Source: an uncultured Myxococcales bacterium
GTDB lineage: Bacteria; Myxococcota_A; Polyangia; Polyangiales; Polyangiaceae
DNA length: 52,450 bases
Direction of reading: 5' to 3'
Assembly (NCBI GenBank): GCA_937902985.1
Contig: CALFNG010000224.1
Span: 1-52,450 of the forward strand
This document shows positions 17,268-25,736 of the stretch, piece by piece; the stretch's first letter is position 1; every line of letters starts with the position of its first letter. The translations under genes and the position numbers were made by a program. The notes beneath the pieces were generated by a model. The model was not told where the DNA came from. It ran no database searches and worked only from the letters and a program-made list of their open reading frames with translations.

Positions 17268-18700
17268 AAAACGACTTCCTTGTTCCTCGCGTGGACCTGG
17301 TAGCGCACGGGGCGACCGTACTTCTGGGTCGCGTCGTGTTCCATGCTCTGGATGCGGGCCGAAAAGGCCTGCTCGCTGATGTGATCCGTCGGCTCGCCGA
17401 TCGCGCGCTTGGCCGCGATGTACTCGCGGTAGATCCGCGCATAATACTGCGGCTGCGGCTCCGCCGCGAGACGCTGGACGGCGTCGGGATCCACGGAGCC
17501 GTCGGTCTGCTGAGTCATTCGCTTGTCGTCGACTTCGAGCGAATCGGTGAAATTGGCAGCGACGCTGGGCGACCGCGAGACGCGGCCCTCGTCGTCGGTC
17601 GTGTCTTCTTCCACCCCCATGAGCTGGTTCAGGAGCTGATCGATCCGGAACGCGAGACCGCCGAGCTCGGCGTGATCGAGCTCGAAGCGCTTGTCGGCCT
17701 GCCCGTTGAGGATCGCGAGGAGCCCTTCTTCGAGCATGTTGATGGGCCGGGTGATGTAGTTGCCCAGGAGCCAGCCGCCGACGATGACCAGCACGAGTCC
17801 GAGACCCAGCGCTCCGAGCGTGGGCAAGAGGGCCAGAGTGGTCGGATCCGCGATGAGCGCGGCGGGCGACGCGGCGACGAGGAGCGCGCGCTTGCCGTCT
17901 TCGAACGCGGGCAGCGGCGCAGCCGCGATGAGGTCGTCACCGGCGCGAACGACATCGGTCTGCTGGTGCGAGAGCGAGTTCGTGAGCGTCACCTTCGCTG
18001 CGCCGTTGACGCTTTCGTCGAGCTCCGGCGACTGCTCCGCCGAGTGGCCCACGACCTGGAATCCGTCGCCCTTCGGCGCCACGAGCACGAGGGGGCGGCC
18101 CGCGGTCGCTTCGCTGACGCGCGAGAGCGTGTCGTCGAGGGGGCGGCCGATGACGAGGGCGCCGATGATCCTCGCCTGCTCGTCGCGCACGACGACGTAC
18201 GAGGCGAGGTAGCGGTCGTGCTCGTACCAGACGTCGGACCCCGAGTGTCCGGTCGCGAGCGACGACTTCAGCCCGGCGTACATGCCCGCGAGGTCGTCGC
18301 CGCGGCTCAGGTTCGAATTGTTGCGGCCCGCGATGCGACCGCTCGAATCGACGAGCGCAACGAGGGTCGGGACGTTCTTCTCGAAGAGCGCGGCGTTTTT
18401 CGTCCGGCTCACGAGGTCGTCACACACCTTGGTCGCGGCGTCGCCCCGGGCGCTGGCGGTCGCTTTCGAGAGAGCGTCGATCGTGGCTGGTTCGCTGGCA
18501 ACCGCCGCGAGCCATCGCTCGGCGCGGAGGCCGTTGAGCTGCACCCACCCTGCCGCACCATTCACATCGCCCTGGGCGCCGGCCGTCAGCTGGTCTTTGT
18601 TGCTCGTCGCGGCGCCTACTGCCGAGCGGACGAGCAAGAACGACAGCAGACCGACCACGGCCACGATCAGAGCGTTGACCGCGATGATCTTTATTCGCAT
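17249..18700 (-). CDS. Sensor-like membrane protein with HAMP and MXAN_5187-type C-terminal domain
   Basis: 483 residues from ATG 18700, preceded by GGGAGG. TM1 is at about residues 4-24 (IIAVNALIVAVVGLLSFLLV), followed by a periplasmic domain of about 270 residues resembling a CACHE-type sensor (LVALVDSSGRIAGRNNSNLS, YLASYVVVRDEQARIIGALV). TM2 is near 310-330 (LGALGLGLVLVIVGGWLLG) and is followed by a HAMP-like region. The C-terminus (QYYARIYREYIAAKRAIGE ... RYQVHARNKEVVLLAVPL) matches, from memory, the domain named after Myxococcus MXAN_5187, whose function is unknown. No kinase or methyl-accepting domain is present. Likely a one-protein signal receiver using an unfamiliar output. Confidence 0.8.
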   Translation of the reverse strand: MRIKIIAVNALIVAVVGLLSFLLVRSAVGAATSNKDQLTAGAQGDVNGAAGWVQLNGLRAERWLAAVASEPATIDALSKATASARGDAATKVCDDLVSRTKNAALFEKNVPTLVALVDSSGRIAGRNNSNLSRGDDLAGMYAGLKSSLATGHSGSDVWYEHDRYLASYVVVRDEQARIIGALVIGRPLDDTLSRVSEATAGRPLVLVAPKGDGFQVVGHSAEQSPELDESVNGAAKVTLTNSLSHQQTDVVRAGDDLIAAAPLPAFEDGKRALLVAASPAALIADPTTLALLPTLGALGLGLVLVIVGGWLLGNYITRPINMLEEGLLAILNGQADKRFELDHAELGGLAFRIDQLLNQLMGVEEDTTDDEGRVSRSPSVAANFTDSLEVDDKRMTQQTDGSVDPDAVQRLAAEPQPQYYARIYREYIAAKRAIGEPTDHISEQAFSARIQSMEHDATQKYGRPVRYQVHARNKEVVLLAVPL

Positions 18701-18861
18701 TGGCCCTGAGATCCTCCCTGCTTCCGGCGACCTGAACGTCCGCGCGCGGCCTTGGAGAGGGCGAGCGTCTATCAGCCAAACCACGGCTCGTCTGTCGACC
18801 GGCTCTCAAAACGCTACCATTCGCGCAGAGAGCGCGGCAACATGCACGTGGGATATCGCAC

Positions 18862-19938
18862 GTGGATCGCCCCCCTCGGCCGGTCTCGCCTCGTCAGCCT
18901 CGAGAAAGCGGGCCGCGCGCGCTCGTCGTCGACGACCCGGCGTTCGATCGCCATGCTCCGGTCGGACATCACCCGGAGCGCCCAGAAAGGTTGACCGCGG
19001 CACGCGGTGCGGTCGCTCGCCAAGCGGCGGCGGGCACGCGCTTCGATCGGGTCGGATCCCGGCTCGCCACGGACGAAGAGCTCGTTCGCGTTCACGACCC
19101 GCGCTTCGTCGAGGCTCTCGCGAAGCTGCGCGGAGAGACCGGCTACCTGGACCCTGACACCTACGTGTCGGCAGAGAGCGTCGAGGTCGCGCGGCGGGCA
19201 GCCGGATCGCTAGTCGCGATGGTCGACGCGATGATCGACGGACCGGTGTCGAAGGGCGTCGCCCTCTTGCGACCGCCTGGCCACCACGCCCGCCCGGCGC
19301 GCGCGATGGGCTTCTGCCTCCTCAATAACGTCGCCATCGCGGCCGCCCACGCCCGCGCGCGAGGCGTCGAGCGCATCGCGATCGTCGACTGGGACGTGCA
19401 TCACGGCAACGGGACCCAGGAGATTTTCTGGGCCGATCCTCACGTGCTCTACGTCTCCACCCACCAGTCCCCTTTCTACCCCGGGACGGGAGAGGTCCAC
19501 GAAGCCGGCCGCGGCGACGGCGACGGCTACACGGTGAACGTGCCGCTCGCCGCCGGAGGGGGCGACGCCGTCTACGCGAGCGCCTTCGAGCGCGTGGTGC
19601 TCCCTGTGGTCGAGACGTTCGCGCCGGAGCTCGTTCTCGTCAGCGCGGGCTTCGACGCGTCGGCACGCGACCCCCTTGCGCAGATGGAGCTCTCGCCAAA
19701 CGCGTTCGGGTGGATGGCGCGTGAGCTCGCTCACCTCGCCAGTCTCTCGGCCAAAGGCCGCATGGCCCTCGTGCTCGAGGGGGGCTATGACCTCGTGGCA
19801 CTCGAGGCCGGGCTCGGCGCCGCGATCGAGGGCATGCTCTCGCAGCGAGCCGACGACATCGAGGGTGCGCCCGACGCCGACGACGGCGTCCGGAGAGCCG
19901 CCGCCCAGGCTGGCCGTCTCTGGACGGGCGTCACCTAG
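18862..19938 (+). CDS. Histone deacetylase family hydrolase (class II / acetylpolyamine amidohydrolase type)
   Basis: 358 residues, start GTG 18862. The start is uncertain because conserved sequence begins about 20 residues later at ALVVDDPAFDRHAPVG, and the ATG at 18842 is in another frame. The catalytic set is complete: the charge-relay pair in PPGHHARPARAMGF (about residue 140), zinc ligands Asp and His in DWDVHHGNGTQ (about 176), the third ligand Asp in SAGFDASARDPL (about 263), and VLEGGYDL near the end. The family removes acetyl groups from lysines, polyamines or small amides; the substrate cannot be read from sequence. It ends in a large hairpin shared with the convergent sulfate operon. 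Confidence 0.92.
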   Translation: MDRPPRPVSPRQPRESGPRALVVDDPAFDRHAPVGHHPERPERLTAARGAVARQAAAGTRFDRVGSRLATDEELVRVHDPRFVEALAKLRGETGYLDPDTYVSAESVEVARRAAGSLVAMVDAMIDGPVSKGVALLRPPGHHARPARAMGFCLLNNVAIAAAHARARGVERIAIVDWDVHHGNGTQEIFWADPHVLYVSTHQSPFYPGTGEVHEAGRGDGDGYTVNVPLAAGGGDAVYASAFERVVLPVVETFAPELVLVSAGFDASARDPLAQMELSPNAFGWMARELAHLASLSAKGRMALVLEGGYDLVALEAGLGAAIEGMLSQRADDIEGAPDADDGVRRAAAQAGRLWTGVT

Positions 19939-19980
19939 AGCGAGCGCCGGCGTCGTGGAACGGGCCGACGCTCGCTCTAG
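19935..19980. terminator. Bidirectional hairpin between convergent genes
   Basis: CTAGAGCGAGCG and CGCTCGCTCTAG form a perfect 12-bp stem around a 22-base partly structured loop. The left arm includes the stop codon of the deacetylase-family gene, and the structure lies 33 bases beyond the stop of the convergent cysA. No U-run follows on either side, as is common in very GC-rich genomes. Confidence 0.6.
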
Positions 19981-20012
19981 CCTAGCCCGGCGCACGCGCA
20001 GTTCGCGCTGCT

Positions 20013-21008
20013 TCAGGCGTGGCGATCGAAGACGCGAACCCGGCGCGGCAAGAGAAAGACGTCGTCGCCGGCGCTGAGCTTGAGCGACTGGAAGGTGCGC
20101 TCGTCGAGCTCCGCGACCAGCGGGGCCGACGCTGCGTCGGCCTCGAACTCGATCCGAACCGACGCCCCCGCGGAGTGCACGCGTCGGATCTTGGCCGCCA
20201 GCGATGCCACGTCGGTTCCCGAGCGCGACAGTTCGATCTCGTGGGGACGCACGTAGCCGACGACGCTCGACCCGCGCTCGCTGCGGACGGGAAACTCGTT
20301 CACGTCGCCGAGGAATCGCATCACCCAGGCGCTCGCCGGGTCGTGGAAGACGTCGACCGGCTTGCCCACCTGCTCGAGACGACCCGCGTTCATCACGGCG
20401 ACGCGGTCGGCGACCTCGAAGGCGTCTTCCCGATCGTGCGTCACGAGGACCGTGGTTACGCCCGCGTCGGCGTGGAGGCGGCGAAGCCAGACGCGGAGCT
20501 CTTGCCGGACACGCGCGTCGAGGGCGCCGAAGGGTTCGTCGAGGAGGAGCACCCTGGGCTCCGCGGCGAGGGCGCGCGCGAGGGCTATGCGCTGGCGCTG
20601 GCCGCCCGAGAGCTGTGAGGGCAAGCGGCTGGCGAACCCTTCGAGGCGCACGTGCGCCAGGAGTTCGCGCACACGCTCGGCGACGCGCGCCTTGGACGCT
20701 CCGCGGACGCGGAGCCCGAAGGCGACGTTCTCGAAGACGGTCATGTGCTCGAAGAGCGCATAGTGCTGGAACACGAGCCCGACGTTGCGCGATGCGGGAG
20801 GCGTTCGTGTGACGTCGACGCCGTCGAACAAGACGGTCCCCGAGTCCGCCGTCTCCAGGCCCGCGAGCACCCGCAGGAGCGTGGTCTTCCCGCAGCCCGA
20901 GGGGCCGAGCAGCGCGACCAGCTCGCCCTTCGCGACGCGCAACGAGACGCCGTCGAGCGCGACGTAGCTCCCGAATCGTTTCTCGAGTCCGTGAACTTCG
21001 AAGCTCAT
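20013..21008 (-). CDS. cysA: CysA, sulfate/thiosulfate importer ATPase
   Basis: 331 residues, start ATG 21008 overlapping the cysW stop by 4 bases (ATGA). It has a complete ABC ATPase: Walker [16 protein letters not shown]-loop [13 protein letters not shown], signature [15 protein letters not shown], Walker [14 protein letters not shown] and switch His in LVTHDRE. A C-terminal regulatory domain with the family's DVNEFPV and [11 protein letters not shown] motifs identifies the CysA branch rather than other MalK-like ATPases. It powers uptake through CysT-CysW of sulfate bound by the periplasmic protein. Last gene of the operon. Confidence 0.95.
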   Translation of the reverse strand: MSFEVHGLEKRFGSYVALDGVSLRVAKGELVALLGPSGCGKTTLLRVLAGLETADSGTVLFDGVDVTRTPPASRNVGLVFQHYALFEHMTVFENVAFGLRVRGASKARVAERVRELLAHVRLEGFASRLPSQLSGGQRQRIALARALAAEPRVLLLDEPFGALDARVRQELRVWLRRLHADAGVTTVLVTHDREDAFEVADRVAVMNAGRLEQVGKPVDVFHDPASAWVMRFLGDVNEFPVRSERGSSVVGYVRPHEIELSRSGTDVASLAAKIRRVHSAGASVRIEFEADAASAPLVAELDERTFQSLKLSAGDDVFLLPRRVRVFDRHA

Positions 21009-21913
21009 GATTGCACCTTGCCCTTTGCTCGAGTCTTCGCCTCGAGCGAGACCTTCGCCACGAGAGTGACTACCGCCAGCCCCACGAGCAGCGACGAGAC
21101 CGCGAACGCGGCCGAGAAGCGATAGTCCTCGTAGAGCGCCTCGACGTGCAGGGGCAGCGTATTGGTCTGTCCCCTGACGTGACCCGAAACCACCGAGACC
21201 GCGCCGAACTCGCCCATCGCGCGCGCGTTGCAGAGGATGACGCCGTAGAGCAGGCCCCAGCGAACGCTCGGCAACGTCACGTGCCAGAACGTTTGCCATC
21301 CGCTCGCCCCGAGGACGACGGCCGCCTCTTCCTTGTCGCGGCCAGTCGATTCCATGACCGTAATCACCTCGCGCGCCACGTACGCGAAAGTGACGAACGC
21401 CGTGACGAGCGCGATGCCGGGCCACGCGAAGATGACCCGGACGCCATGCTCGCGGAGCCAGCCGCCGAGCGCGGAGCGGGGACCGATCGCGAGCACGAAG
21501 ATCAGCCCCGAGATGACGGGCGACACGGCGAACGGGAGCTCGATGAGCGACGTGAGGAGCGTCTTGCCTCGAAAGTCGAACTTGCCGATCGCCCACCCCG
21601 CCGCCAGACCGAACACGACGTTCACGGGGACGACGAGCGCCGCGGTGCCGATCGTGAGGCGGAGGGCCGCGAGCGTGTCCGGCTCGGCGATGGCACGAAA
21701 GTACGCGGGGACACCGTCGCTGAAGGCCTCGACGAGAACGGCGGCGATCGGCAAGACGACCACGACGCCCAGGAACCCGACCCCGACGGCGATGAGCGCG
21801 ACCCTCACGATGTCCTCGGAGCGGCCGACGGCGCGCGAGCGCGCCGCGGTCTCCGGCGTGGTCCGACCGTCGAGCACGCCGCTCATCTCCGGAGAGATCT
21901 CAGGCGAGTGCAC
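21005..21913 (-). CDS. cysW: CysW, sulfate/thiosulfate permease subunit
   Basis: 302 residues if it starts at GTG 21913, which overlaps the cysT stop by 14 bases; an ATG at 21886 is an alternative. There are six predicted TM helices ([20 protein letters not shown] is the first). The ABC permease EAA-type loop is visible ([20 protein letters not shown]). [19 protein letters not shown] and [20 protein letters not shown] are characteristic of CysW. It pairs with CysT in the inner membrane. Gene order binding protein-T-W-A is the classical one. Confidence 0.95.
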   Translation of the reverse strand: MHSPEISPEMSGVLDGRTTPETAARSRAVGRSEDIVRVALIAVGVGFLGVVVVLPIAAVLVEAFSDGVPAYFRAIAEPDTLAALRLTIGTAALVVPVNVVFGLAAGWAIGKFDFRGKTLLTSLIELPFAVSPVISGLIFVLAIGPRSALGGWLREHGVRVIFAWPGIALVTAFVTFAYVAREVITVMESTGRDKEEAAVVLGASGWQTFWHVTLPSVRWGLLYGVILCNARAMGEFGAVSVVSGHVRGQTNTLPLHVEALYEDYRFSAAFAVSSLLVGLAVVTLVAKVSLEAKTRAKGKVQS

Positions 21914-22730
21914 GTAGCTTCTCGCTTGAAGTGCGCGACGCGTGGATGACGACGAGCACGACCAGCGAGAGCGCCAGCATCACGACGCCGATGCTCGCCG
22001 CGCCCGCGTAGTCGTACTGATCGAGCTTCGTCATGATGAGGAGGGAGCTGATCTCGGTCTTCATCGGCATGTTGCCGGCGATGAAGACGACCGACCCGTA
22101 TTCGCCGAGGGCGCGGGCGAGCGCGGCGGCGAAGCCGGCTCTCAGCGCCGGCGCAAGTGCCGGGAGAACGACGCGCGCGAACGCCTGAGCACGCGAAGCG
22201 CCGAGGGTGATCGCCGCCTCTTCCACAGCGGGGTCGAGCTCTTCGATCACCGGCTGGACCGTGCGTACGAGGAACGGGAGACCGACGAACACGAGCGCGA
22301 TGACCACTCCGGGCCAGGCGAACGCCAGGTGAATCCCCAGCGGCGCGAGGCGCGAACCCACCCACCCGTTGTCGCTGTAGACCGTGGCGAGCGCGACCCC
22401 CGCCACCGCGGTCGGAAGGGCCAGCGGCAAGTCGACGATGGCATCGACGATGCGCTTGCCGGGAAAGCGATAGCGCGCGAGCACCCACGCGAGCACGAAG
22501 CCGAAGACCACGTTGATCAGCGCCGCGGCGACCGACGTGAGCACCGTGAACCGGAGCGAGGCCAGCGCGCGCGGAGACGTCACCGCTCTCCAGAACGCTC
22601 CCCAGCCGCCGCTCGCGGACTTCGCGACCAGGAGCGCCAGGGGGAACAGCACGAGGAGCCCCAGATAGAACAGCGTGAACCCCAGCGTGAGCCGGAATCC
22701 CGGAATCGGAGAGCGACGCTTCGTGGCCAT
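21900..22730 (-). CDS. cysT: CysT (CysU), sulfate/thiosulfate permease subunit
   Basis: 276 residues, ATG 22730 overlapping the last base of the upstream stop (TGATG). Predicted TM helices begin with LTLGFTLFYLGLLVLFPLAL. Family marks are LPLALPTAVAGVALATVYSD, the coupling loop EEAAITLGASRAQAFARVVL, and ALGEYGSVVFIAGNMPMKTE, all typical of CysT. It forms the translocation channel with CysW. The tight overlaps on both sides indicate one polycistronic message with coupled translation. Confidence 0.95.
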   Translation of the reverse strand: MATKRRSPIPGFRLTLGFTLFYLGLLVLFPLALLVAKSASGGWGAFWRAVTSPRALASLRFTVLTSVAAALINVVFGFVLAWVLARYRFPGKRIVDAIVDLPLALPTAVAGVALATVYSDNGWVGSRLAPLGIHLAFAWPGVVIALVFVGLPFLVRTVQPVIEELDPAVEEAAITLGASRAQAFARVVLPALAPALRAGFAAALARALGEYGSVVFIAGNMPMKTEISSLLIMTKLDQYDYAGAASIGVVMLALSLVVLVVIHASRTSSEKLRALA

Positions 22731-23818
22731 CAGTTGCCGGGCTTGTAGATCTGGTCGAAGGTCGCGCCGTCTGCGAAGTGCGCGGCCTGGGCCTTGTCCC
22801 AACCGCCGAACTCGTCCTCGATCGTGAAGAGGGCGACCCTGGCGAACGGCGGATCGGCGGGGGCCGGTTCGACGGTACGGTAAAACTCCTTGGCCGCGAT
22901 CGCCTGCGCCTCCGGCGTGAAGAGGAACTGGACGTATGCGTCGGCGACCGCGCGCGTCCCCCGCTTGTCGGCGACCTTGTCGACCACGGACACGGGGGTC
23001 GCGGCGACGATGCTCGTGGACGGAACGACGACGTCGAATTTCTCGCCGCCGGGCCGGCTCTTCGCCAGGAGAGCCTCGCTCTCCCAGGCAATGAGCACGT
23101 CGCCGAGGCCGCGCTCGACGAACGTCGTCGTGGCCCCGCGCGCCCCCGAGTCGAGCACCGGTACGTTCTTGTAGAGGCGAGCCACGAAATCGCGCGCGTG
23201 CGCGTCGTCCCCGCCGGCCTTGCGCTTCGCGTAACCCCAGGCCGCGAGGTAGTTCCACCGGGCTCCGCCGGACGTCTTCGGGTTCGGGGTGATCACCGCC
23301 ACCCCCGGCTTCACGAGATCGTCCCAGTCGCGAATCGTCTTCGGATTGCCGCGGCGCACGAGGAACACGACCGTCGACGTGAAAGGTGTCGAACGGTTGG
23401 GCAACCTCGAGGCCCAGTCCGGAGCGATGAGGCCCGCGCGAGCGACCGCGTCGACGTCGTAGGCGAGGCCGAGCGTGACGACGTCTGCTTCCAGCCCGTC
23501 GATCACGGCCCGCGCCTGCTTGCCGGAGCCGCCGTGCGATTGCCGAACCGTGACCTTTACGCCGGTCTTCTCGGCGTAGCTCTTGGCGAACGACGCGTCG
23601 ATCGCCTCGTAGAGCTCGCGGGTGGGATCGTAGGAGACGTTGAGGATCTCCACCTCCACGGGCGCCACGGTCGCGGCCGCGCCGCTGCCGGACGACGCGT
23701 TCGCATCGTTCGCCTCTTTCTTGCTGCATGACACGACCAGCACGGCCGAAGCCAGAAGCCACGCCAACGCTGGGTAACGCACCCTCCGGCTTGTGACTCG
23801 TCGGTCCACGTTCGTCAA
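22730..23818 (-). CDS. Sulfate/thiosulfate-binding lipoprotein (Sbp/CysP family)
   Basis: Up to 362 residues. The first usable start is TTG 23818, with GTG at 23809 also plausible; no clear ribosome site decides. A lipobox is present ([10 protein letters not shown]), so the protein is anchored in the inner membrane instead of free in the periplasm. Family motifs for sulfate binding are seen: [55 protein letters not shown] and [11 protein letters not shown]. It delivers sulfate or thiosulfate to CysT-CysW-CysA encoded downstream. Whether sulfate or thiosulfate is preferred cannot be told from sequence. Confidence 0.93.
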   Translation of the reverse strand: MTNVDRRVTSRRVRYPALAWLLASAVLVVSCSKKEANDANASSGSGAAATVAPVEVEILNVSYDPTRELYEAIDASFAKSYAEKTGVKVTVRQSHGGSGKQARAVIDGLEADVVTLGLAYDVDAVARAGLIAPDWASRLPNRSTPFTSTVVFLVRRGNPKTIRDWDDLVKPGVAVITPNPKTSGGARWNYLAAWGYAKRKAGGDDAHARDFVARLYKNVPVLDSGARGATTTFVERGLGDVLIAWESEALLAKSRPGGEKFDVVVPSTSIVAATPVSVVDKVADKRGTRAVADAYVQFLFTPEAQAIAAKEFYRTVEPAPADPPFARVALFTIEDEFGGWDKAQAAHFADGATFDQIYKPGN

Positions 23819-23833
23819 GATGGAACATGGTCT

Positions 23834-23842
23834 GTCATAACA
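23834..23842 (-). promoter_or_regulatory. Possible extended -10 for the sulfate importer operon
   Basis: On the minus strand, TG-T-TATGAC is an extended -10 element 15-20 bases upstream of the first start codons of the sulfate-binding protein gene. No good -35 hexamer is visible, which would fit activator-dependent transcription. Confidence 0.35.
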
Positions 23843-23903
23843 AACACGTCTTCGACGGCGGCCGCTGGCCGGACGCGCCTCCGGAGCCGCTCCCGGCGCG
23901 TCG

Positions 23904-23923
23904 CCCGATCCCCCTTGATCGGG
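23904..23923. promoter_or_regulatory. Inverted repeat in the divergent regulatory region
   Basis: CCCGATC and GATCGGG are perfect complements separated by 6 bases and overlap the -35 box of the regulator gene. Its place between a regulator and the operon it faces makes it a candidate binding site for the XRE-cupin protein itself (autoregulation). Confidence 0.4.
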
Positions 23924-23942
23924 AGCCTCCGTCTACTATATT
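23915..23942 (+). promoter_or_regulatory. Putative promoter of the XRE-cupin regulator
   Basis: TTGATC (23915-23920) and TATATT (23937-23942) with a 16-base spacer lie in the only AT-rich spot of the divergent intergenic region. Transcription would start near 23949, about 26 bases before the ATG at 23975. Confidence 0.5.
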
Positions 23943-23974
23943 GGAATTCAACTCACCTCGCAGGGACAGCGCCG

Positions 23975-24634
23975 ATGCACGAGAAGCTAGACGCCCTCCC
24001 GGTCTCCACTGCGGAAGCGCTCGCGATCGGTGACCCTTCGCCGAGCGTCCCGGTCGACCTCGTCCGTGTGGTGGGCGAGAACCTGCGGCGCCTCCGCACC
24101 AAGCGCGGCCTATCGCTCCAGAGGCTCTCGCGGGCTTCGGGGGTCAGCCGGGCGATGCTCGGCCAGATCGAGCTCGGGCGTAGCTCTCCCACGGTCAATG
24201 TGGTCTGGAAGATCGCTCAGGCGCTGGCCGTCTCCGTGGGCGCGCTCCTGACCGACGGGCGAGAATCGCGGTGGACCATCCTCCGAGCCGCGGCCGCGAA
24301 GCTTCTCACGTCGCACGACGGAGCCTTCTCGTCCCGAGCGCTCTGTCCGCTCGACAGCGCCTCGAACGTCGAGTTCTGCGAGGTTCGGCTCGCCCCGGCC
24401 TCCACGGAGAATGCCGACCCCTACCCTCCGGGCACGAAGGAGAGCCTCGTCGTCGCCGACGGAACGCTGCGCATCGTCATCGCGGGCAAGGCCCATCGTC
24501 TCGACACGGGCGACGCGATCGTCTTCGACGCGGACGCCCCGCACGCCTACTGCAACGAGGGCATCGAGACTCTTCGGCTGTACGTCGTCATCACGTACGA
24601 GCAGGGCGCCGCTCACGCCGCTCGACACCGCTGA
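23975..24634 (+). CDS. XRE-cupin transcription regulator, probable sulfur-uptake regulator
   Basis: 219 residues from ATG 23975 (MHEKLDALPVSTAEALAIGD); a longer frame to 23915 would start inside its promoter. Residues about 32-90 form a Cro/C1-type helix-turn-helix (NLRRLRTKRGLSLQRLSRAS, MLGQIELGRSSPTVNVVWKI). Residues about 140-210 form a small cupin (YPPGTKESLVVADGTLRIVI, LDTGDAIVFDADAPHAYCNE) that probably senses a ligand. It is divergent from the sulfate importer operon. In Escherichia coli the XRE-cupin protein SutR controls sulfur-utilisation genes, so a similar role is likely here; the ligand is unknown. Confidence 0.85.
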   Translation: MHEKLDALPVSTAEALAIGDPSPSVPVDLVRVVGENLRRLRTKRGLSLQRLSRASGVSRAMLGQIELGRSSPTVNVVWKIAQALAVSVGALLTDGRESRWTILRAAAAKLLTSHDGAFSSRALCPLDSASNVEFCEVRLAPASTENADPYPPGTKESLVVADGTLRIVIAGKAHRLDTGDAIVFDADAPHAYCNEGIETLRLYVVITYEQGAAHAARHR

Positions 24635-24687
24635 AGAGCGCAAGGCCATTCTCGAGAGTATCGCATCCCGAAGGTGGCTTGCCGCGC

Positions 24688-24716
24688 TTGAATTCGGTAC
24701 CGCGCGGTACCATAAC
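24688..24716 (+). promoter_or_regulatory. Promoter of the SDR gene, probably leaderless
   Basis: TTGAAT (24688-24693), a 17-base spacer and CATAAC (24711-24716) are well placed. The start of transcription would fall at about 24723, one base before the ATG at 24724, so the mRNA would have essentially no leader. No ribosome site is seen before the ATG, consistent with leaderless translation. Confidence 0.55.
24696..24711. promoter_or_regulatory. 16-bp perfect palindrome inside promoter spacer (operator)
   Basis: GGTACCGCGCGGTACC is perfectly self-complementary and occupies nearly the whole spacer between the -35 and -10 boxes of the SDR promoter. A dimeric repressor bound here (for example of TetR type, whose sites often look like TACCG-n-CGGTA) would block RNA polymerase. 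No TetR gene is adjacent. Confidence 0.6.
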
Positions 24717-24723
24717 GCGTCGG

Positions 24724-25602
24724 ATGAAATCTTTTGGAGGGAAGGTCGCCGCGATCACCGGGGCAAGCTCGGGAATGGGCCGCACTCTGGCGCTCTCGCT
24801 CGCCCGACGCGGCTGTCACCTTGCGGTTAGCGACGTGAACGAGCTCGGCCTCGCCGAGACCGCGAAGCTCGCGGCGACGCAAGGCGTCAAGGTCACGTCG
24901 AAGAAGGTCGACGTCTCCAAGCGCGAAGAGGTCTACGCGTGGGCCGACGACGTCGTCCGCGACCACGGCCGGTGCAACCTCATCTTCAACAACGCCGGCG
25001 TGGCTCACAGCGCCACGATCGAGGGCATCGAGTACGCCGATTTCGAGTGGATCGTCGGCATCAACTTCTGGGGCGTCGTGTACGGCACCAAGGCGTTCTT
25101 GCCGCACCTGAGAGCCTCGGGCGAGGGCCACGTCGTCAACACCTCGAGCCTCTTCGGGCTCGTCAGCGTCCCGGGGCAGTCGACGTACAACGCGACCAAG
25201 TTCGCCGTCCGCGGCTTCACCGAATCCCTCCGTGAAGAGCTCGAGGTCACGAACGCGCCCGTGAGCGCGACCTGCGTGCACCCGGGCGGCATCAAGACGA
25301 ACATCGCCAGGAGCGCGCGCATGGACCCGAGCCTGAAGGATCTTGGCGTCAAGGACCTCGAGGCCAGCCGCCGGCAGTTCGAGAAGATGTTCAAAGTCAC
25401 GGCGGAAGACGCCGCCGAGATCATTCTGTCGGGGGTAGAGCGAAACGCTCGCCGCGTGCTCGTCGGGAGAGACGCCCAGGCGCTCGACGCACTGCAGCGC
25501 TTGCTCCCCGCCTCTTATCAGCGCGTCGTGGTGGCCGCGGCGAAGCGCCAGCTCTCCAAGGTGGCGCAGCGCGCCGAGAAGGCCGCGAAGCCCAGCTCCT
25601 GA
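24724..25602 (+). CDS. Short-chain dehydrogenase/reductase (classical SDR)
   Basis: 292 residues. The NAD(P) Rossmann motif TGASSGMG is at residues 12-19, NNAG is at about 89, the catalytic Ser is in NTSSLFG near 139, and YNATK supplies Tyr and Lys near 156-160. A C-terminal extension of about 50 residues beyond the core (QALDALQRLLPASYQRVVVA) ends basic and helical and may touch membranes. The sequence type is that of SDRs oxidising or reducing acyl or alcohol substrates; the actual substrate is not evident. The gene stands alone under a palindrome-containing promoter, which suggests induction by a small molecule. Confidence 0.9.
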   Translation: MKSFGGKVAAITGASSGMGRTLALSLARRGCHLAVSDVNELGLAETAKLAATQGVKVTSKKVDVSKREEVYAWADDVVRDHGRCNLIFNNAGVAHSATIEGIEYADFEWIVGINFWGVVYGTKAFLPHLRASGEGHVVNTSSLFGLVSVPGQSTYNATKFAVRGFTESLREELEVTNAPVSATCVHPGGIKTNIARSARMDPSLKDLGVKDLEASRRQFEKMFKVTAEDAAEIILSGVERNARRVLVGRDAQALDALQRLLPASYQRVVVAAAKRQLSKVAQRAEKAAKPSS

Positions 25603-25708
25603 CGGAAAGACCTCCCCTCGCCTTTTTTCCCGCGCGCCCCCCTCAATCGTGGCACGGTCCGCCCGCGACGGCGCGCCGGGCACGGGAGGCAGGGGACCCT
25701 GGGTGCGC

Positions 25709-25717
25709 TGATATACG
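25709..25717 (+). promoter_or_regulatory. Extended -10 element upstream of hppA
   Basis: TG-A-TATACG is an extended -10 hexamer 20 bases upstream of the first in-frame start (25737). No -35 match at normal distance is visible; extended -10 promoters can do without one. Confidence 0.35.
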
Positions 25718-25736
25718 TGACCATACAGTTTCGGCC

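Noticed and set aside
18752-18994. Alternative ATG start (18842) for the deacetylase-family gene
   Set aside because: It is in a different frame from the conserved protein and its product is not homologous; GTG 18862 or a later start is used instead.
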